From the NCBI RefSeq assembly GCF_018873765.1, contig NC_057924.1, positions 4,092,001 through 4,156,000 of the forward strand: a stretch of 64,000 nucleotides of DNA, given 5' to 3'. Each line of letters begins with the position of its first letter. Within the stretch, counting starts at the first letter, position 1. The notes under the pieces were generated by a model. The model was not told the origin of the DNA. It searched no databases and saw nothing but the letters and a program-made list of their open reading frames with translations. The position numbers were made by a program, and so were the translations under genes. Positions 32,401 through 44,437 of the stretch are shown piece after piece. This stretch comes from Telopea speciosissima. Taxonomy: Eukaryota > Streptophyta > Magnoliopsida > Proteales > Proteaceae.

Positions 32401-33062
32401 AGGGGGAGGTCTGTTTTGTACCGGGAGAGGACTACTTACTTTGCATTGGTTTTTTCCCCTTTCTCTCTCTCTTCTTCCGTTCATCCCCGGTCGACTTGCG
32501 TTGTAGAGGAAAAGAGCGTGAGATTGAAAGTAGAAATTTGCAGAAACAACCCGGAATCAATAGCTCGATTTATGTAGGGTTATCTTTTTCTCCTAAATCG
32601 CTGGTTGTTGTTACTGATCATACGAGCAATGTAAGTTATTTCTTCATTCTATTCTTCTTCTTTTCCCTCTTGTAATTCTCTTTACTTGATCTTCATCTGT
32701 TGTGAAAACACTTTCCTTTCTCCGGTGTCTGAAACTTTTGTTTATGTTTTGATTTGGTCGATTATTTGAGGTTAAGAGCTCTGAATTACGGGCGTTTGAA
32801 TCGTGTTCATGACGCAGATAATCCTTCATGGGTTTGGATTTCAGGCGGATGAGATGGAGTTCTGATTAGGGTTTACGTCTGAATATACATATATATGCCT
32901 AAATTCCGCAACTCATTTCTCTGAATTGAAAGAAATGCCTGGACTCTGAGATGTTTCGAGGAGAGGCTTTTGGTTGCATGTTTTATCTGGATGGGGGAGA
33001 TCCTAAAACCGCGGATTGTTGACAGGGGTTAGGAATAGGATTTGGTGTTAGGGTTTGTAAAT
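32401..33062 (+). promoter_or_regulatory. 5' UTR of the PP2A B' gene with a probable leader intron
   Basis: A CT-rich stretch (ttctctctctcttcttccg, from 32460) is followed by a donor (gagcaat|gtaagtt, intron from 32631). Candidate acceptors lie near 32817 (gacgcag), 32845 (tttcag) and 33025 (gacag). A leader intron is common in plant PP2A B' genes. The exact acceptor and start site are not determined. Confidence 0.45.
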
Positions 33063-36000
33063 ATGATAAAACAGTTACTTGGTAGGCTACCTCGAAAGCC
33101 CTCTTCGAAATCGAGCCCTAATGACGCTGTTTCTAATGATGGAGGTGTTGCCAGCGCCGCACCTCCATTTATAAATTCATCTCAGGGGCCGAACTCCGTA
33201 GGTGCTGGGAAAGCTTCAAATGCAAGCGGTGGTGCTTCCCGTACTAACAATGGGGCTCCCGCCCTGCAATCGTCCAGTATGAATAAGCCAAATGGGAAAT
33301 ATGCAGCTGTTGCTTCCCATGCCGGGTCTTTGCCGTCGTCGAGCCCCTACGAGGCACTTCCTAGCTTTCGGGATGTTCCCAATTCGGAGAAGCAAAATCT
33401 ATTTATATGGAAGCTGAGCAGGTGTAGTGTTGTATTTGACTTCACTGAACCCTCCAAGAATCTTAAGGAGAAAGATATAAAGCGGCAGACCCTGCTAGAA
33501 CTCGTTGACTACATTTCCTCTGTATCTTCCAAGATCAATGATATTGTGATGCAAGAGATTACAAAGATGGTAGCTGCCAATTTGTTCCGCACTTTTCCAT
33601 CCTCAAACCACGATAACAAGCTCCTGGAAACCTTTGACGCAGAGGAAGAAGAGCCCATGATGGAACCGGCATGGCCTCACCTTCAAATTGTTTATGAGTT
33701 CCTCCTGAGGTTTGTGGCTTCTTCAGAGACAGATGCCAAGCTGGCCAAGAGATACATTGATCACTCATTTGTGTTGAGGTTGCTTGACCTTTTTGATTCA
33801 GAGGACCAGAGGGAAAGAGAATACCTGAAGACCATATTACATCGCATCTATGGGAAATTCATGGTGCACCGTCCATTCATCAGGAAAGCCATAAACAACA
33901 TCTTTTACCGTTTCATCTTTGAAACTGAGAAGCACAATGGTATTGCAGAATTGCTCGAGATCTTAGGCAGCATAATCAATGGGTTTGCATTGCCACTGAA
34001 GGAAGAGCACAAGCTTTTCCTTGTCCGGGCTTTGATCCCACTACACAAACCCAAGTGTGTGTCTATGTATCATCAGCAGCTTTCATATTGCATAACTCAG
34101 TTTGTGGAGAAGGACTTCAAGTTGGTAGATACAGTGATTCGTGGACTTCTAAAGCATTGGCCTATAACTAACAGTTCAAAGGAGGTTATGTTTCTTAGTG
34201 AGCTGGAAGAGGTTCTAGAAGCCACCCAAGAAGCAGAATTCCAGCGATGCATGGTACCTTTGTTCCGCCAGATTGGTCGCTGCCTCAACAGCTCACATTT
34301 CCAGGTACTGGGTTAGTTATTTTTTCCCTCCCCCCTTTTTCTTTTCATGGTTGTGGTTCCCTGGTTTTGGGTAGATATCTAAGACATGTTTTTAGGATAG
34401 AAACGCTGCTCTAAATTATAGGTTAATGATGACCTTTTTGTTATCTTATACCATGGATATTGATAGTGTCTTCTTGGATAATTCACTTTCAGTATCACAC
34501 ATTTGGTAGTGGGACCACTACCACAGAGACTTTAAGATTGTGAATAAACTGATAAGTGGGGTGGCTCAATCATGAGCTCTATTTGCCATTGAGTATACCT
34601 CATCGTAGTGGCTTATCAATTGTAGTTTGTAAATTGAACCTGGTGTTAATTTTCCCCTCTTTTTGTGAAATTAGCCTCAGCTGAGCTCGGGCTGATACAC
34701 TTTGGTTTATTGTTCTTTTATCATAGGTGATAGGAATAGTACATTAATTTAATAACATAATGTAATCTATGTGGAGGTTTGCAGAAAGGGGTTAGTGGAG
34801 CTTATACAAGACATATGCCAGGAGTCAAATCTCCTACCAGAATGACAAAAGGCAAAGATAAAGATTCAGTGGATAACAGTAGAAGCATTCCTTTGAGCGA
34901 TTTTCTTTCACCCACAGAGAAGGAGGTATTCCTTCATCGTGGGCAACAATGGGGATGGGATGGGTGTCATAAATGGGGGAAGGATATTTGACCTTCAACT
35001 AGTAGGGGTTTAATAATGGCAGTTCGGGCGTGGGTTTTCCTTCACCCACAGTGGAGGAAAACTTTTTCCTTTGAATATAAGCAGCATATACACCACTGGA
35101 CAGGTTTTAGGGCCCTGCAACGTTGCCTTGAGCCCTAACGATTGAAAAAGCATTGTATAGTGTGAACACCGCCCCCCCCCACCAAAAAAAAATAAAAGAC
35201 AGGGAACTGTGATAATCTCAATCACCCCTATAAAACCACAACAACATCAATCATACCATTTTTTTTTCTACTTTCAATATGTATTGACATCATCCTTCTC
35301 CCATTGTCTAATGCAGTCCCAATTTAAAGCTTGATTTAAATTTGGGCCAGTTCTGGTATGGGTTTGGGTTGGGCTTTAGTTTTTAGTATTTATTGTTGTA
35401 ATGGGCTGAAATATTAGGCCCAAAAGTAGGGTCGTAAGTGGGTGCATGAAACTTATTTTATTAGTGGGTCTCATATTGTAGGGATCAATCTTATCCTAAG
35501 TTGTTAGTCTTTAAGTTACTTTAGGAAAGTTAGATTCCTAATTAGTTGTCTAGTTAGGAAAGTCTATTGAGTCAATCTAGGATATTTTATTTCAGTTTCT
35601 ATTAATAAAGAATGTAATCAACATCCTCCACTTTTGGAATTGAAGGAATTGTAATGTAGTCCTAGATAGATGATAAAATCTACTAGGAGCCAGGTAAATT
35701 CAGACCCTTGCAACCTACTAGCCGATTGACAACTATGAATGATGTTTAATTGAAATTTTGAATTTCAGAAAATTAGGGTTAGGGTTTCGGGTTTTGGGAA
35801 GTAGGAAAAAGGATGAAATTAGGGTTTAGGATGGGATTTTGGGGCAGGGCTTCTGGTCGAGTATTCAGGGCAGTGAGAGAGTAGTTCGGTTGTAGTTTGG
35901 ATGGGTTTGGGTGGCTAGATAGGTCTAGGCAGTATTTTAGGATTTTGGGTTTTAGTAGGGTTGAGAAGAATTAGGGTTTTTGAAGGGAGGATGGGCCTTG

Positions 36001-39000
36001 GGTTCAGGTCAAGTGGAAGGGTTGATGAGTAGGAGCTGTGGTTGAATTTTGAAGGTAAACTAATGGGGAAATTGGTTTGGACAGAATTATGGAAGTTAGG
36101 GTTTATGGAATTCAAATAAAATAAAAAGGGGGGGATGTTAGGGTAGGCTGTAGAGGATTAGGAGAAGAAGGTAGTTACAGAAAAATTAAATAACTTACTG
36201 GTTTTTCAGGAAGTCAATAGCCGCAACTTGAATCAGCTTGTAGAAGAGTCTCCCGATCTGAACAGATGCAAGGAGTGAAGAAGAAGACCTCCCGATCTTA
36301 ACAGATGCAAGGAGTTGATTGGTAATCCCCGAATCCCTTCATCTTGAGATCCACAAGGCAAACACTCACTAGGAGCAGGGCAGCAACAATGGCAGCAATA
36401 GCTTACCGCAGAATTTGAAAACTTGAACTGTGGGGAGCCTCCCACGATTTTATTTTGTTTATAAGATGGCCATAGGCCAAATCCTGGTACAATCTAAATC
36501 CCTCCTTCATAAATCGTGGAAGGGTATGACTGAAATTAAAAGTTAATTAAAACAACTTAAAAGATTCCTAAGTAACCAATAGGATATAAGACCCTATCAG
36601 CCAGTAGGAACATTTCACTTAAATTGGGCTAGTGGTTCAACCGGTTCAATTTAAAACACTAAAACATGAAAAATAAATTAAGTATGGGTAAAACTAAAGC
36701 TGAAAATAAACTAAGTATTAAACTAAGGCTCCAAATACTAGGCCCTAATCTTAGGGCTTCTTCTTCTTCCTCTTCTTCTTGCGGGTGCTTGGATCTGCAT
36801 CAGCTCTCCCCTGCTTAAAAACATTCATCTCCGATGAATGGGAGTCATCATTGGAGTGAATCCACGTGCTATCCTGGCTTGAAGGAACTCGTCCTCGAAC
36901 TTTGCAATTAGGGGGGGGAATCAACATGTGATTAGCAACTTTGATCGTCCCCAAACAAAATTCTGGTGAGGCAGAAATATTAGGAATAAAATCTTCAAGG
37001 CGTGGAGCTTTCTCTTTGAAGAACCATGGTGGCATAACAAACTCTATGTGTTCCTTTTTGAATCAGCAACAACTATGAATGTCCTGTCCATAGAGTCTTC
37101 AGTGTTAGCAACCTTCTTGTCTAATGCTTGAGACACAAGCTCCACCTCTTCAAGAACAGCATCTTGAAGGTCTTTGTTCTCCTGTGGAATCTCCTCTTCA
37201 TTTGCTGCTGTATCAGCCATCAATACTTGAGTAAGAACATGAATACCTCGAGTATTGTCACCCAAATCTTCATAATAACCAGCCACATCATCATCATCAT
37301 CTGGGGGTAGAGCAAATAAACCTTGTTCATTTTCATGATCAGGGTCTTCATCTTCCTTTTCAGCTACATTAACTTGCCTATGCTTTTGCGGGCAGTCCTT
37401 GGCATGGTGGCCCAACTCATTACAGTGATAACACCTACGGGGGTCATTATTGATCATAGGAGCTTTACCCTTGTTATCCACATGTGGGGAAGCTGTAGGA
37501 CGAGAAGTATTGCCATTAGAGAAACCTGATCGAGTAGGACCAGTAGTAGGAGTTGCTAGGTCGTGTGTAATCAGTAGTGGTAGACTTGGATGCTGGAAAG
37601 ATGCTTTGGTGTCTTCAGTGGAGGAACTAAACCTTCTATTTCCAGCCAATAACTCTTCAGCTTTCAGTTCCTTCTCAAAACAGTCCCGTACATCTCTGAC
37701 ATCAGCTACTCCAATACCTCTGACAATATCAGCCCTCAATCCCAGTCGAAACCGAGATAACATCTGAGTAGTACTCTTTCTCGTGCCAGTGCGAGAAGAA
37801 AGAGCATCAAACTTCTGCATATACTCAAATACAGTCATGGTCCCTCGGCTTAGGGAATTGAATTGATCTTGTACTTGTGCTCACAGGGGAAAAAGGGTCG
37901 AAATCTGGAATTTGATAGAGAACTCGTGAGATCTGTTGAGTTCTGGAAGTCTTTAAAAAAAAAGGGGTCGAAATCTATCTCGACCTGAGACCTTGACTCG
38001 ACCGAGATTTCGCCCGAGATGGTGTATTTTTTGAACTCGCCTAGCATCTCGTCTCGACCACTTCAAAAAGCGAGAAACTCGTCGAGATCTCGCGAGTTCT
38101 TCTTCCATGGCAGGCCCATTAATGTTGTCTAATTAAAATGTGGGATTGGCTCAGGCTGAATCCTGAGTACTTATCTATCCTTCAGAGGCTCAGATTTATA
38201 GCAGCTATGGAGTATGGTTTATCAGAACTTTGTGGTGAAAGGGGATTGGCTATCAGTTGGTTATCCAGATCATTGGCTACTTGCCCTTGGAAGCTGATTA
38301 TCTTCTTTGGAGAAGAGAGTGGTTTCCTTGAGATTGAATTTCTCATTGATTTGGGGAGGCCCATATTGTCTCATGGCATCGCCAATGAGCTTATTAAAAT
38401 CAGTAGTTTTGAATCCTTCTTGTATAATTGTTTGAAGGTCATAAAATTGTATGAAGGGTCTTATTTTGCTCCAATAATGAGTTTTTTTCTTCTCCTGTAC
38501 AGATTTTACTTCCATACCTCATCAATGGTGCCCTAGCTTTTAGGGCCATCACTAGTTCTGATCTGTGTAGTCTGTTCATTATTAAACTGAATTGAACTGG
38601 AGATGAAGACCTGTGGCTGATCGGTTCTAGTTGGCACAATGCTTGAACAAGTATGATGATAATGATGATGATTGGAATATATTAAGGATGGTTTCTAGGT
38701 CTCTGATGGTTGGGATCTTGATGATGAATGTTAAAGATACATCGGTGGATGGTTTTATTCTATTTGTCTAAGTTCGTTATAGTGTCCTATTTGTAATTAG
38801 AACTAGCTTTCTACTATAATTAGGATTAGTCCTAGTTTAGTTTCCTAATTGTAATTCTATTTTCTAGATCTGGTTCCTAGTGGGATTAGGAATCCTTGCT
38901 ATGTAATACTACTTCAATATAAAAAAAGGAATTGGGGGGAGCTGCTGAGTATCGATTCTGTCTCTTAGCAGCCCGCTTTCTCCCCATCTTCTCTCTTTTC

Positions 39001-42000
39001 TCCTTCGGTTCTCTGGTTTCACATATTTAACTTTGTTACATGGTATCAAAGCGATGAGGAAGAAGGGAAAAAAAATATCTGCAAGTCTGAAAAAAAAAAA
39101 CATCTTACCTGCTGTTCGTTCCTTCTTTGTTATTCCGTCTGGTTCTGGTTAAATCTCGTTTGTTCTTATTAAAAAAAATTGTGGAGATCCATTGATGTTA
39201 GCCTCTGCCGTTGCATCCATCAGTGCCACTGTTTTTTTTGGCTGCAATCGTCAGATCTTGCCGCTGAGCTCTTAGCCACGTTTACATCTGCTATCTTTAC
39301 TGCTGGTTGATAAAATCATGTGGCTGGCTGTATCAGGGAAATACTGGTTATCGCTGGCTATCGTTTACTGCTACTACTATCGTCAGTTGTGTTACTGTTG
39401 GTGTCGATTGAACACCTGAGTTGATTCCTGTTCTGTTCTTACAGGAGTTGCAGATCTGAAAATACCAGTCCATGATGGAGGGTTTCGAGTTCGGTTGTGT
39501 GCTTTATGGTCGATGGGTTTCTTTGTCACTGTTTGGAAAATTGGAAATCGACCCCTGGTTCTCTGCTCTTGCCGCCACTGTTGGTCTGTTGCTCTGCAGA
39601 TCTAAAACTTTGTAATGAAATTCTTAGTTGCTTTCACTGATTAATGATTTCTTCATTGATGGTTTCTGCTAGTTCTCGCAATCCCTTTGTTATCGTTTTG
39701 CTATGGGAGGAGATCGATCTAATTTAATCTGCTGCAACTTCTCACCTTCCGTGAGCTGTGAACTCCCTCCCTTTCTGGAGTCCAAGGCGTGCCTCTCACT
39801 GTCTTCTTCTTTCCCTATTGTGTGAGGTAAGGTTGTGGGAATCAATTTGATTTCCACCACCTATGTTAACCCCCGTTTGTATCTTAAATTTTTTTTTTAA
39901 CTCCCATAATTGCAAGGTTGAAGTTGAAGACAACCCAAATCGTGGGTTGTATTTTTTCTTCTTCTACCTTATTGTTGAATTCCCATATTACCCCTATCCT
40001 TATCTCTAAATTCACTCTTGCCCTTTATTTTTACTTTCTTTCCAAGTATACCTTTTGTGAATCTTTCCAATTCCTTTCATATCCCATTGTGAATGATTGA
40101 AGATTATCGCATGCGTGGCTGTTGGTTTTAATTCTTTATTTTGTTTCCTAAATTGCACCTTATTACCTACCAAGTACCCCTTCGACATTATGATTAATTA
40201 CAATTCTGCCATTAACCCTTGCTATTGCTTATTGTGTACTTGGGTGGGTCCACACTGAACCCAATTGGGTATTGTGATTCAGTTGGGTCCACACTGAACT
40301 CAATTGGGTATTTTGATTCGGTTTCTTCATCACTTGGGGATTAAATGAAGTAATTACAGAATTGGGTGGGTCCACACTGAACCCAATTGGGTATTTTGAC
40401 TCGGTTTCTTCATCACTTGGGGATTGAATGAAGTAACTAAAGAATTGTCTTGAGGTATATATTTGCCATATTATTCCTTTGGTGGGCCCTTGATTACATC
40501 AGTTTGGGATTTCCAATTTTTGAAGATTGGCACTGCATGACAAGTATTTGCTACCGTGAGGGGAGAGATTGGAAATTATTTATTGGGAACTTGCATGGAG
40601 ATTATTTCAACCATGAAGGGGTGAATTGGAGATTATTGGAATCTTGTTGCAGCGCTACTCTTGATTATTGGAATTTTTTTGTGATACTCATCCTTTGAGA
40701 TGCTGATTATTGGTGGTCATTATTTGTCCACGTGTAATGCTACACACGAGGGGGAGATTGAAGATTATTATACTCTTATTTGCTCAAGTCATTAGCTCTA
40801 GGACTATTTTTATCTTAAGCATAGGTGTCACGACCATAGTTGTCAAGGCGTCGCCTAGGCGGCGCTTAGGCGTCCTGGCGGTATTTCAAGGGCTAGGCAG
40901 TGCTACGCTTTCCATGAGTCACGGATGGCGGACGCTCTGACCATATAGGCGTCGCCAAGGCGGTCAAAGCGACGCCTTGGTGCGCCATATGGTCAGAGCG
41001 TCCGCCATCCATGACTAATGGTTTTTTTTTTAAATTTTTTCATGTTCTTTTTTTTATTCTTCTTGCTTGCTGTTTATTGGTTTGTGTATAAAGAGTCTAA
41101 TGTACGCTGCTATATGGGATTATTTAGTTTTAAAAAACTAAATACTTAAAAGTTAAAAATCTATCTAAAAGTAGAAACGAAAAAGTGAAAACCTAAATTT
41201 ACTCTAATAGTCTAACGACTCCTCTCTAAAGCCTTCGTCTCCTGCAACTCTTCGTCTCCTGTAACTCTTCGAGTCTTCATCTCCTCCAGTTCCGGCAAGC
41301 GGCAACAAAGACTCGACTCATCTTCTCTTCTAGTTCCGGTAAGTCTCTTGTCTCTACTCCCCTACTCTTCTTCTTCTTCTACTTCTCTAATCTCTGTAAC
41401 TCTGTTTTCCCTTTTTTGTTTTTTAAATTTATTTTAACGACTGCTGGCTGCTACTGCTTCCCCCAACACAGCATCTCTACTCTTCCTGTTCCACTTCCGC
41501 CAACTGAAACGTGACTCTTCCGGCAAGGTAAGCCCCTAGTTCCTTACTCTTCTTCTCTGTTTGAGTGTTTTGCCTGCTGCTCTGTTTTTTAACGCCTGCT
41601 ACTGTTGAATAAATCCTACTCTTCTTCTCTGTTTGAGTGTTTTGCACGGTAACTTCTATAGTTCTATGCTTCTTCTTCTGTGTAGAGTGTAGTAGTGTGG
41701 TGTGTAATGGTAACTTCTTCTCTGTATTTTTTTTTTTTTTAAAGTCTGTAACTTCTATGCTTCTTCTGCAGTTCTGCTACTTCTTCTATGCTTCTTCTGC
41801 TTCTTCTTCTCTGCTGCTTTTATTTTTTTTGGCTTGGTAATGGTATTATAGTAACTTGGTTAACTGCTGCCTGCTGCTTCTCTGTAACGCTCTAACTGCT
41901 GCTGCTTCTTCTCTGTTTTTTTTTTTATTGGTTAACTGCTTACTGCTGTTTCTTCTTCTTCTCTGTAGTACTAAGTACTAACAGTCTAACACTTGCTGCT

Positions 42001-44437
42001 GCTGCTTCTTCTCTGTTTTGATGTTCTCTTTGTAATGGAGAATACCTGAATCACTAAAATAGATAGTTAGATACTAGAAATCTAGAATATTAGATACTGA
42101 TGTAGCTTCCCTGCTTCACTATTGAGTGTTTTTTTTGGGGGGGGGGGGGGAGAAAACTAACACTAGACCGCCTTTACCGCTTAAGCTCCGCTTAGGCGGC
42201 CGCTCTACCACCTAAGCGCTTAGACAGGCCTCCACCGCCTTGGACCGTCATGCTGCCGTGACAACTATGGTCACGACAGTTAGGCGACCCAAGGCGTTGG
42301 AGAGGGTAAAAAAATCAAGGCGACACCAAGTAGGCGACCAAGACGTCCAAGATGCCCGCCTAGGCGACCAATGCGCCTGGACGCCTAGGCAACACGACGC
42401 CTTGACAACTATGATCTTAAGATTACTATTATTTATTTGTTCGTTTCCTCAGCGACAATTTTATTAGTGAATATGGTATTCACCAACAATTCATACTTAT
42501 TTGGTCTACGACAACCTGATGTTGTCTTGTCCACAGTAACCTATACTGCCTATTTGGTCTACAGTAACCTATACTGCATATTTGGTCTACAGTAACTTAT
42601 ACTACATATTTGGTCTTCAAGAACCTATATTTTGCGTATCTGGTCTGCAGTAACCTATATTTTGCATATCTGGTCCACAGTTAACCTATATGACTATTTG
42701 GTCCGCAGTAGCAGTAACCTATACTGTCTATTTATCATTGGACTTCTTATCTGAGACCTCTGTTTGGGGCTCAATGTCTCTGCCTTTGTTTGAGCAGAAT
42801 ATTATTTACTGCCTGCCCTTTGTTTGAGCAGAATATTATTTACTACCTGCCCATTGTTTGAGCATAATACTATTTACTACCTGCCTTCTTTGATAAGGGG
42901 TTTTTTTGTAGCTGTTGGATACTGCATTTTTATCTTTCTTTGAAAAGATGACTACCTACTACTGGCCTTCTTTGTGAAGTGCTTTTGATATTGCTGTTGC
43001 TGATATGATATTGTGGATTGTGGTTAGTGTTCACTACCACATTTTGCTCGTTGCTGATTGGATTTGTTCCATACGACGGTTATTATCTATTTATGTTGTT
43101 GATGATTTGTGTGCTTAAATTGATGTTGCTACATAAATGATGCTCCTCTCTCTCTGTGCTCACTAGTGTCTACAACTGCTGTTCAAGATTGGTGCTGCTT
43201 TTAATATCTATTCTTATTGTTCCAAGCTGGAGTCTTTGATATATATACTCCAGCTTGAGGGGGAGTGTTAAAGATACATACGGTGGATGGTTTTGTTCTA
43301 TCTGTCTAAGTTTGTTATATTGTCCTATTGTAATTAGAAATAGCTTTCTACTATAGTTTGGATTAGTCCTAGTTTAGTTTCCTAATTGTAATTCTATTTT
43401 CTAGATCTGATTCCTAGTAGGTTTAGGAATCCTTGCTATGTAATACTACTTTAATATAAATAAAGGAATTTAGGGGAACTGCTGAGTATCGATTCTGTCT
43501 CTTAGCTGCTTCCCTTTCTCCCCATTTTCTCTCTTTTCTACTTTGGTTCTCTGGTTTCACATGAAGATTCATGTTTCCTATCAAATTTGGTCGCCTTATT
43601 GTTTTCCTTGTCGGGGGTGCAAATTGAACCAAAAACTTTAAACAGGCAAGTGTTTGTAGTGGTGAAATTCTGTAATGGTGGTCATGTTTGGAGTGTGGAC
43701 CAACTGTTACTCTCTTCCTGAATTTTGTGCTTGCTGAAACTGGAATCTGTTTGGGAGTGTATTTTGGTGTGATTCTTTGTAAATACCTCCGTACGTAAAA
43801 ATTATCTCACAGCCCATGTTGTTTTAAATCTTTATTTTTGTTTTAATTTTTTTTCTAAGAAATCTTTGCTTTAAAAAGGACTTTGAGTCACAACTCATTT
43901 CCCACTTTCTTTCCATTCTTCATTGCAATTGTTTTTGGTTGTTGAGAATGTGATTTTGACAAAAGAATATGTTAATTAGTAGAATCAAGAGAAGAAAATG
44001 TTAGCGAAGATCCATCTTTTTGTGATTATGGTTCTTTTTTGTTGCAGGTGGCTGAGCGAGCATTATTCCTGTGGAACAATGATCATGTAAGAAATCTTAT
44101 CACGCAGAACCGTAAGGTGATATTGCCCATAATATTCCCAGCCTTAGAGAGGAACACCCGGGGCCACTGGAATCAGGCTGTTCAGAGTTTAACATTGAAT
44201 GTGAGGAAGGTCTTTATGGATTTTGACCCAGAGCTCATTGAGGAGTGCTTGTTAAAATTCCAAGAAGATGAGGCCAAGGAAAGAGAGAGGCAGGAGAAAC
44301 GGGAATCAGTCTGGAAGCGCTTGGAAGATGTAGCAGCCTCCAGGGCTGTTAGCAATGAGGCTGTGCTGGTGTCCCGGTTCGTGTCGTCCCTGGCTGTTGC
44401 TAAGTCCACAAGTCCACGAGCTGCTGTTGGTAGTTAG
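33063..44437 (+). CDS. PP2A regulatory subunit B' (B56 family), gamma/zeta-like
   Basis: Two exons, 33063-34304 and 44048-44437, encode 543 residues; they join in phase after CLNSSHFQ and continue [12 protein letters not shown]. Residues 1 to about 110 are a Ser/Asn/Gly-rich tail starting [16 protein letters not shown]. From there the B56 HEAT-like repeat domain runs to about 500, with the hallmark [37 protein letters not shown] and [14 protein letters not shown] stretches. The end is a charged helix and a Ser/Ala-rich tail. B' subunits guide the PP2A catalytic and scaffold subunits to substrates in cytosol and nucleus; in plants they act in brassinosteroid, defence and light-stress signalling. 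The MIKQ start resembles the gamma/zeta group rather than eta/theta. An upstream TTG in frame is not used because it lacks conservation. The 9743-bp intron is packed with transposons, yet both exons are intact. Confidence 0.95.
34305..36740 (+). other. Proximal part of the PP2A B' intron
   Basis: Non-coding. An open frame at 34779-34991 follows an acceptor-like ttgcag and reads protein-like for about 45 codons ([20 protein letters not shown]), possibly an old gene fragment. Poly-C at 35172-35180. The stretch 35330-35700 has LTR-like composition without a partner copy. Near 36246 and 36288 a 26-bp block (ctcccgatct...aacagatgcaaggag) is duplicated. Confidence 0.4.
36751..37868 (-). pseudogene. 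Ty3/gypsy-type retrotransposon relic (gag and 3' end)
   Basis: On the minus strand a 264-codon open frame (37838-37044) encodes a Gag part starting [18 protein letters not shown], with a CCHC zinc knuckle ([14 protein letters not shown]) at about residues 135-148 and an acidic tail. Conserved reading continues a few codons upstream of the ATG (QFNSLSRGT), so the start is truncated. The next frame (37035-36751), with ending [14 protein letters not shown], matches the region normally after integrase in such elements. Protease, reverse transcriptase and integrase are missing, so most of pol was deleted. The gag frame is free of stops, suggesting fairly recent insertion. Confidence 0.82.
37869..38728. 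other. Intron sequence with atttcg/ctcgac repeat words
   Basis: 37880-38110 is rich in gtcgaaatct, tcgaccgagatttcg and gagatctcgcgag words, like the interior of the element at 18476-18801; it abuts the gypsy gag relic and may be an insertion into it. 38138-38700 contains overlapping open frames on both strands without a recognised family. Confidence 0.4.
38729..39023 (+). repeat. 5' LTR of the non-autonomous element
   Basis: Aligns along its length with 43266-43561, with scattered substitutions and small indels (for example atcggtgg against atacggtgg). The divergence, by eye roughly one change in ten to fifteen bases, indicates the insertion is not young. Confidence 0.88.
40244..40447. repeat. 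Tandem repeats inside the LTR element
   Basis: A block with gggtccacactgaac(c/t)caa and ttgggtatt(t/g)tga occurs three times (from about 40244, 40286 and 40366). The last two extend through cggtttcttcatcacttgg and gaatgaagtaa, giving a unit near 80 bp. Confidence 0.75.
40820..42413. mobile_element. Outer hAT-like element, CATAG ends, nested in the LTR element
   Basis: Left end cataggtgtca, reversed right end catagttgtca (10 of 11 match). A perfect 8-bp target duplication, atcttaag, lies at 40812-40819 and 42414-42421. A second element of the same kind (40835-42269) is inserted only 15 bp from its left end. Without it the outer element would be about 150 bp, rich in aggcg and gcctagg words. 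The 8-bp duplication fits hAT transposons. No coding capacity. Confidence 0.85.
40835..42269. mobile_element. Inner hAT-like element, same family, inserted in the outer one
   Basis: Ends catagttgtcaaggcg (left) and catagttgtcacggca (reversed right). A perfect 8-bp duplication, gtcacgac, lies at 40827-40834 and 42270-42277. Its outer 150 bp on each side are rich in aggcg/cgcct words that can pair with each other; around 40930-41020 there is also a local hairpin with ggcggacgctctgaccatat and its complement. The centre (41230-42060) is CT-rich with repeated ttcttcttctctg words and no open frame. At 1435 bp it is long for a MITE. Confidence 0.85.
42530..42890. repeat. Two short tandem-repeat arrays inside the LTR element
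   Basis: At 42530-42740 a unit of about 30-36 bp with taacctatactgc and tatttggtctacag repeats about six times with variation. At 42783-42890 a unit of about 40 bp with tgtttgagcagaatattatt and tactgcctgcc repeats three times. Both are non-coding. Confidence 0.75.
43266..43561 (+). repeat. 3' LTR of the non-autonomous element
   Basis: Partner of 38729-39023. Directly preceded by the polypurine tract gagggggag and followed by tgaa, which matches the bases left of the 5' LTR. Confidence 0.88.

Larger units (their letters stand above)
38729..43561 (+). mobile_element. Complete non-autonomous LTR retrotransposon in the PP2A B' intron
   Basis: Two LTRs (38729-39023 and 43266-43561, about 295 bp) start tgttaaagatacat and end ggtttcaca. 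A tRNA-iMet type primer site, tggtatcaaagc, lies at 39041-39052, 17 bp after the 5' LTR. A polypurine tract, gagggggag, lies directly before the 3' LTR. The direct repeat tgaa (38725-38728 and 43562-43565; five bases, atgaa, if a shared A is counted) is the target duplication. The internal region has no gag or pol frame, only tandem repeats and a nested DNA element (40820-42413). Without the insert it would be about 3.2 kb, of the LARD or large-TRIM kind, moved by proteins from elsewhere. It lies in the same direction as the host gene. Confidence 0.88.

Noticed and set aside
33042..33062. Upstream in-frame start (TTG) for PP2A B'
   Set aside because: Not an ATG; the conserved plant B' N terminus starts at MIKQ, position 33063.
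38711..38731. gatcttgatgatgaatg, similar to part of miR172
   Set aside because: The match is partial, no complementary arm lies nearby, and it overlaps the flank and start of an LTR.
42520..42890. Possible CRISPR-like repeat array
   Set aside because: Units are directly adjacent and variable without unique spacers, and the DNA is a plant LTR element.
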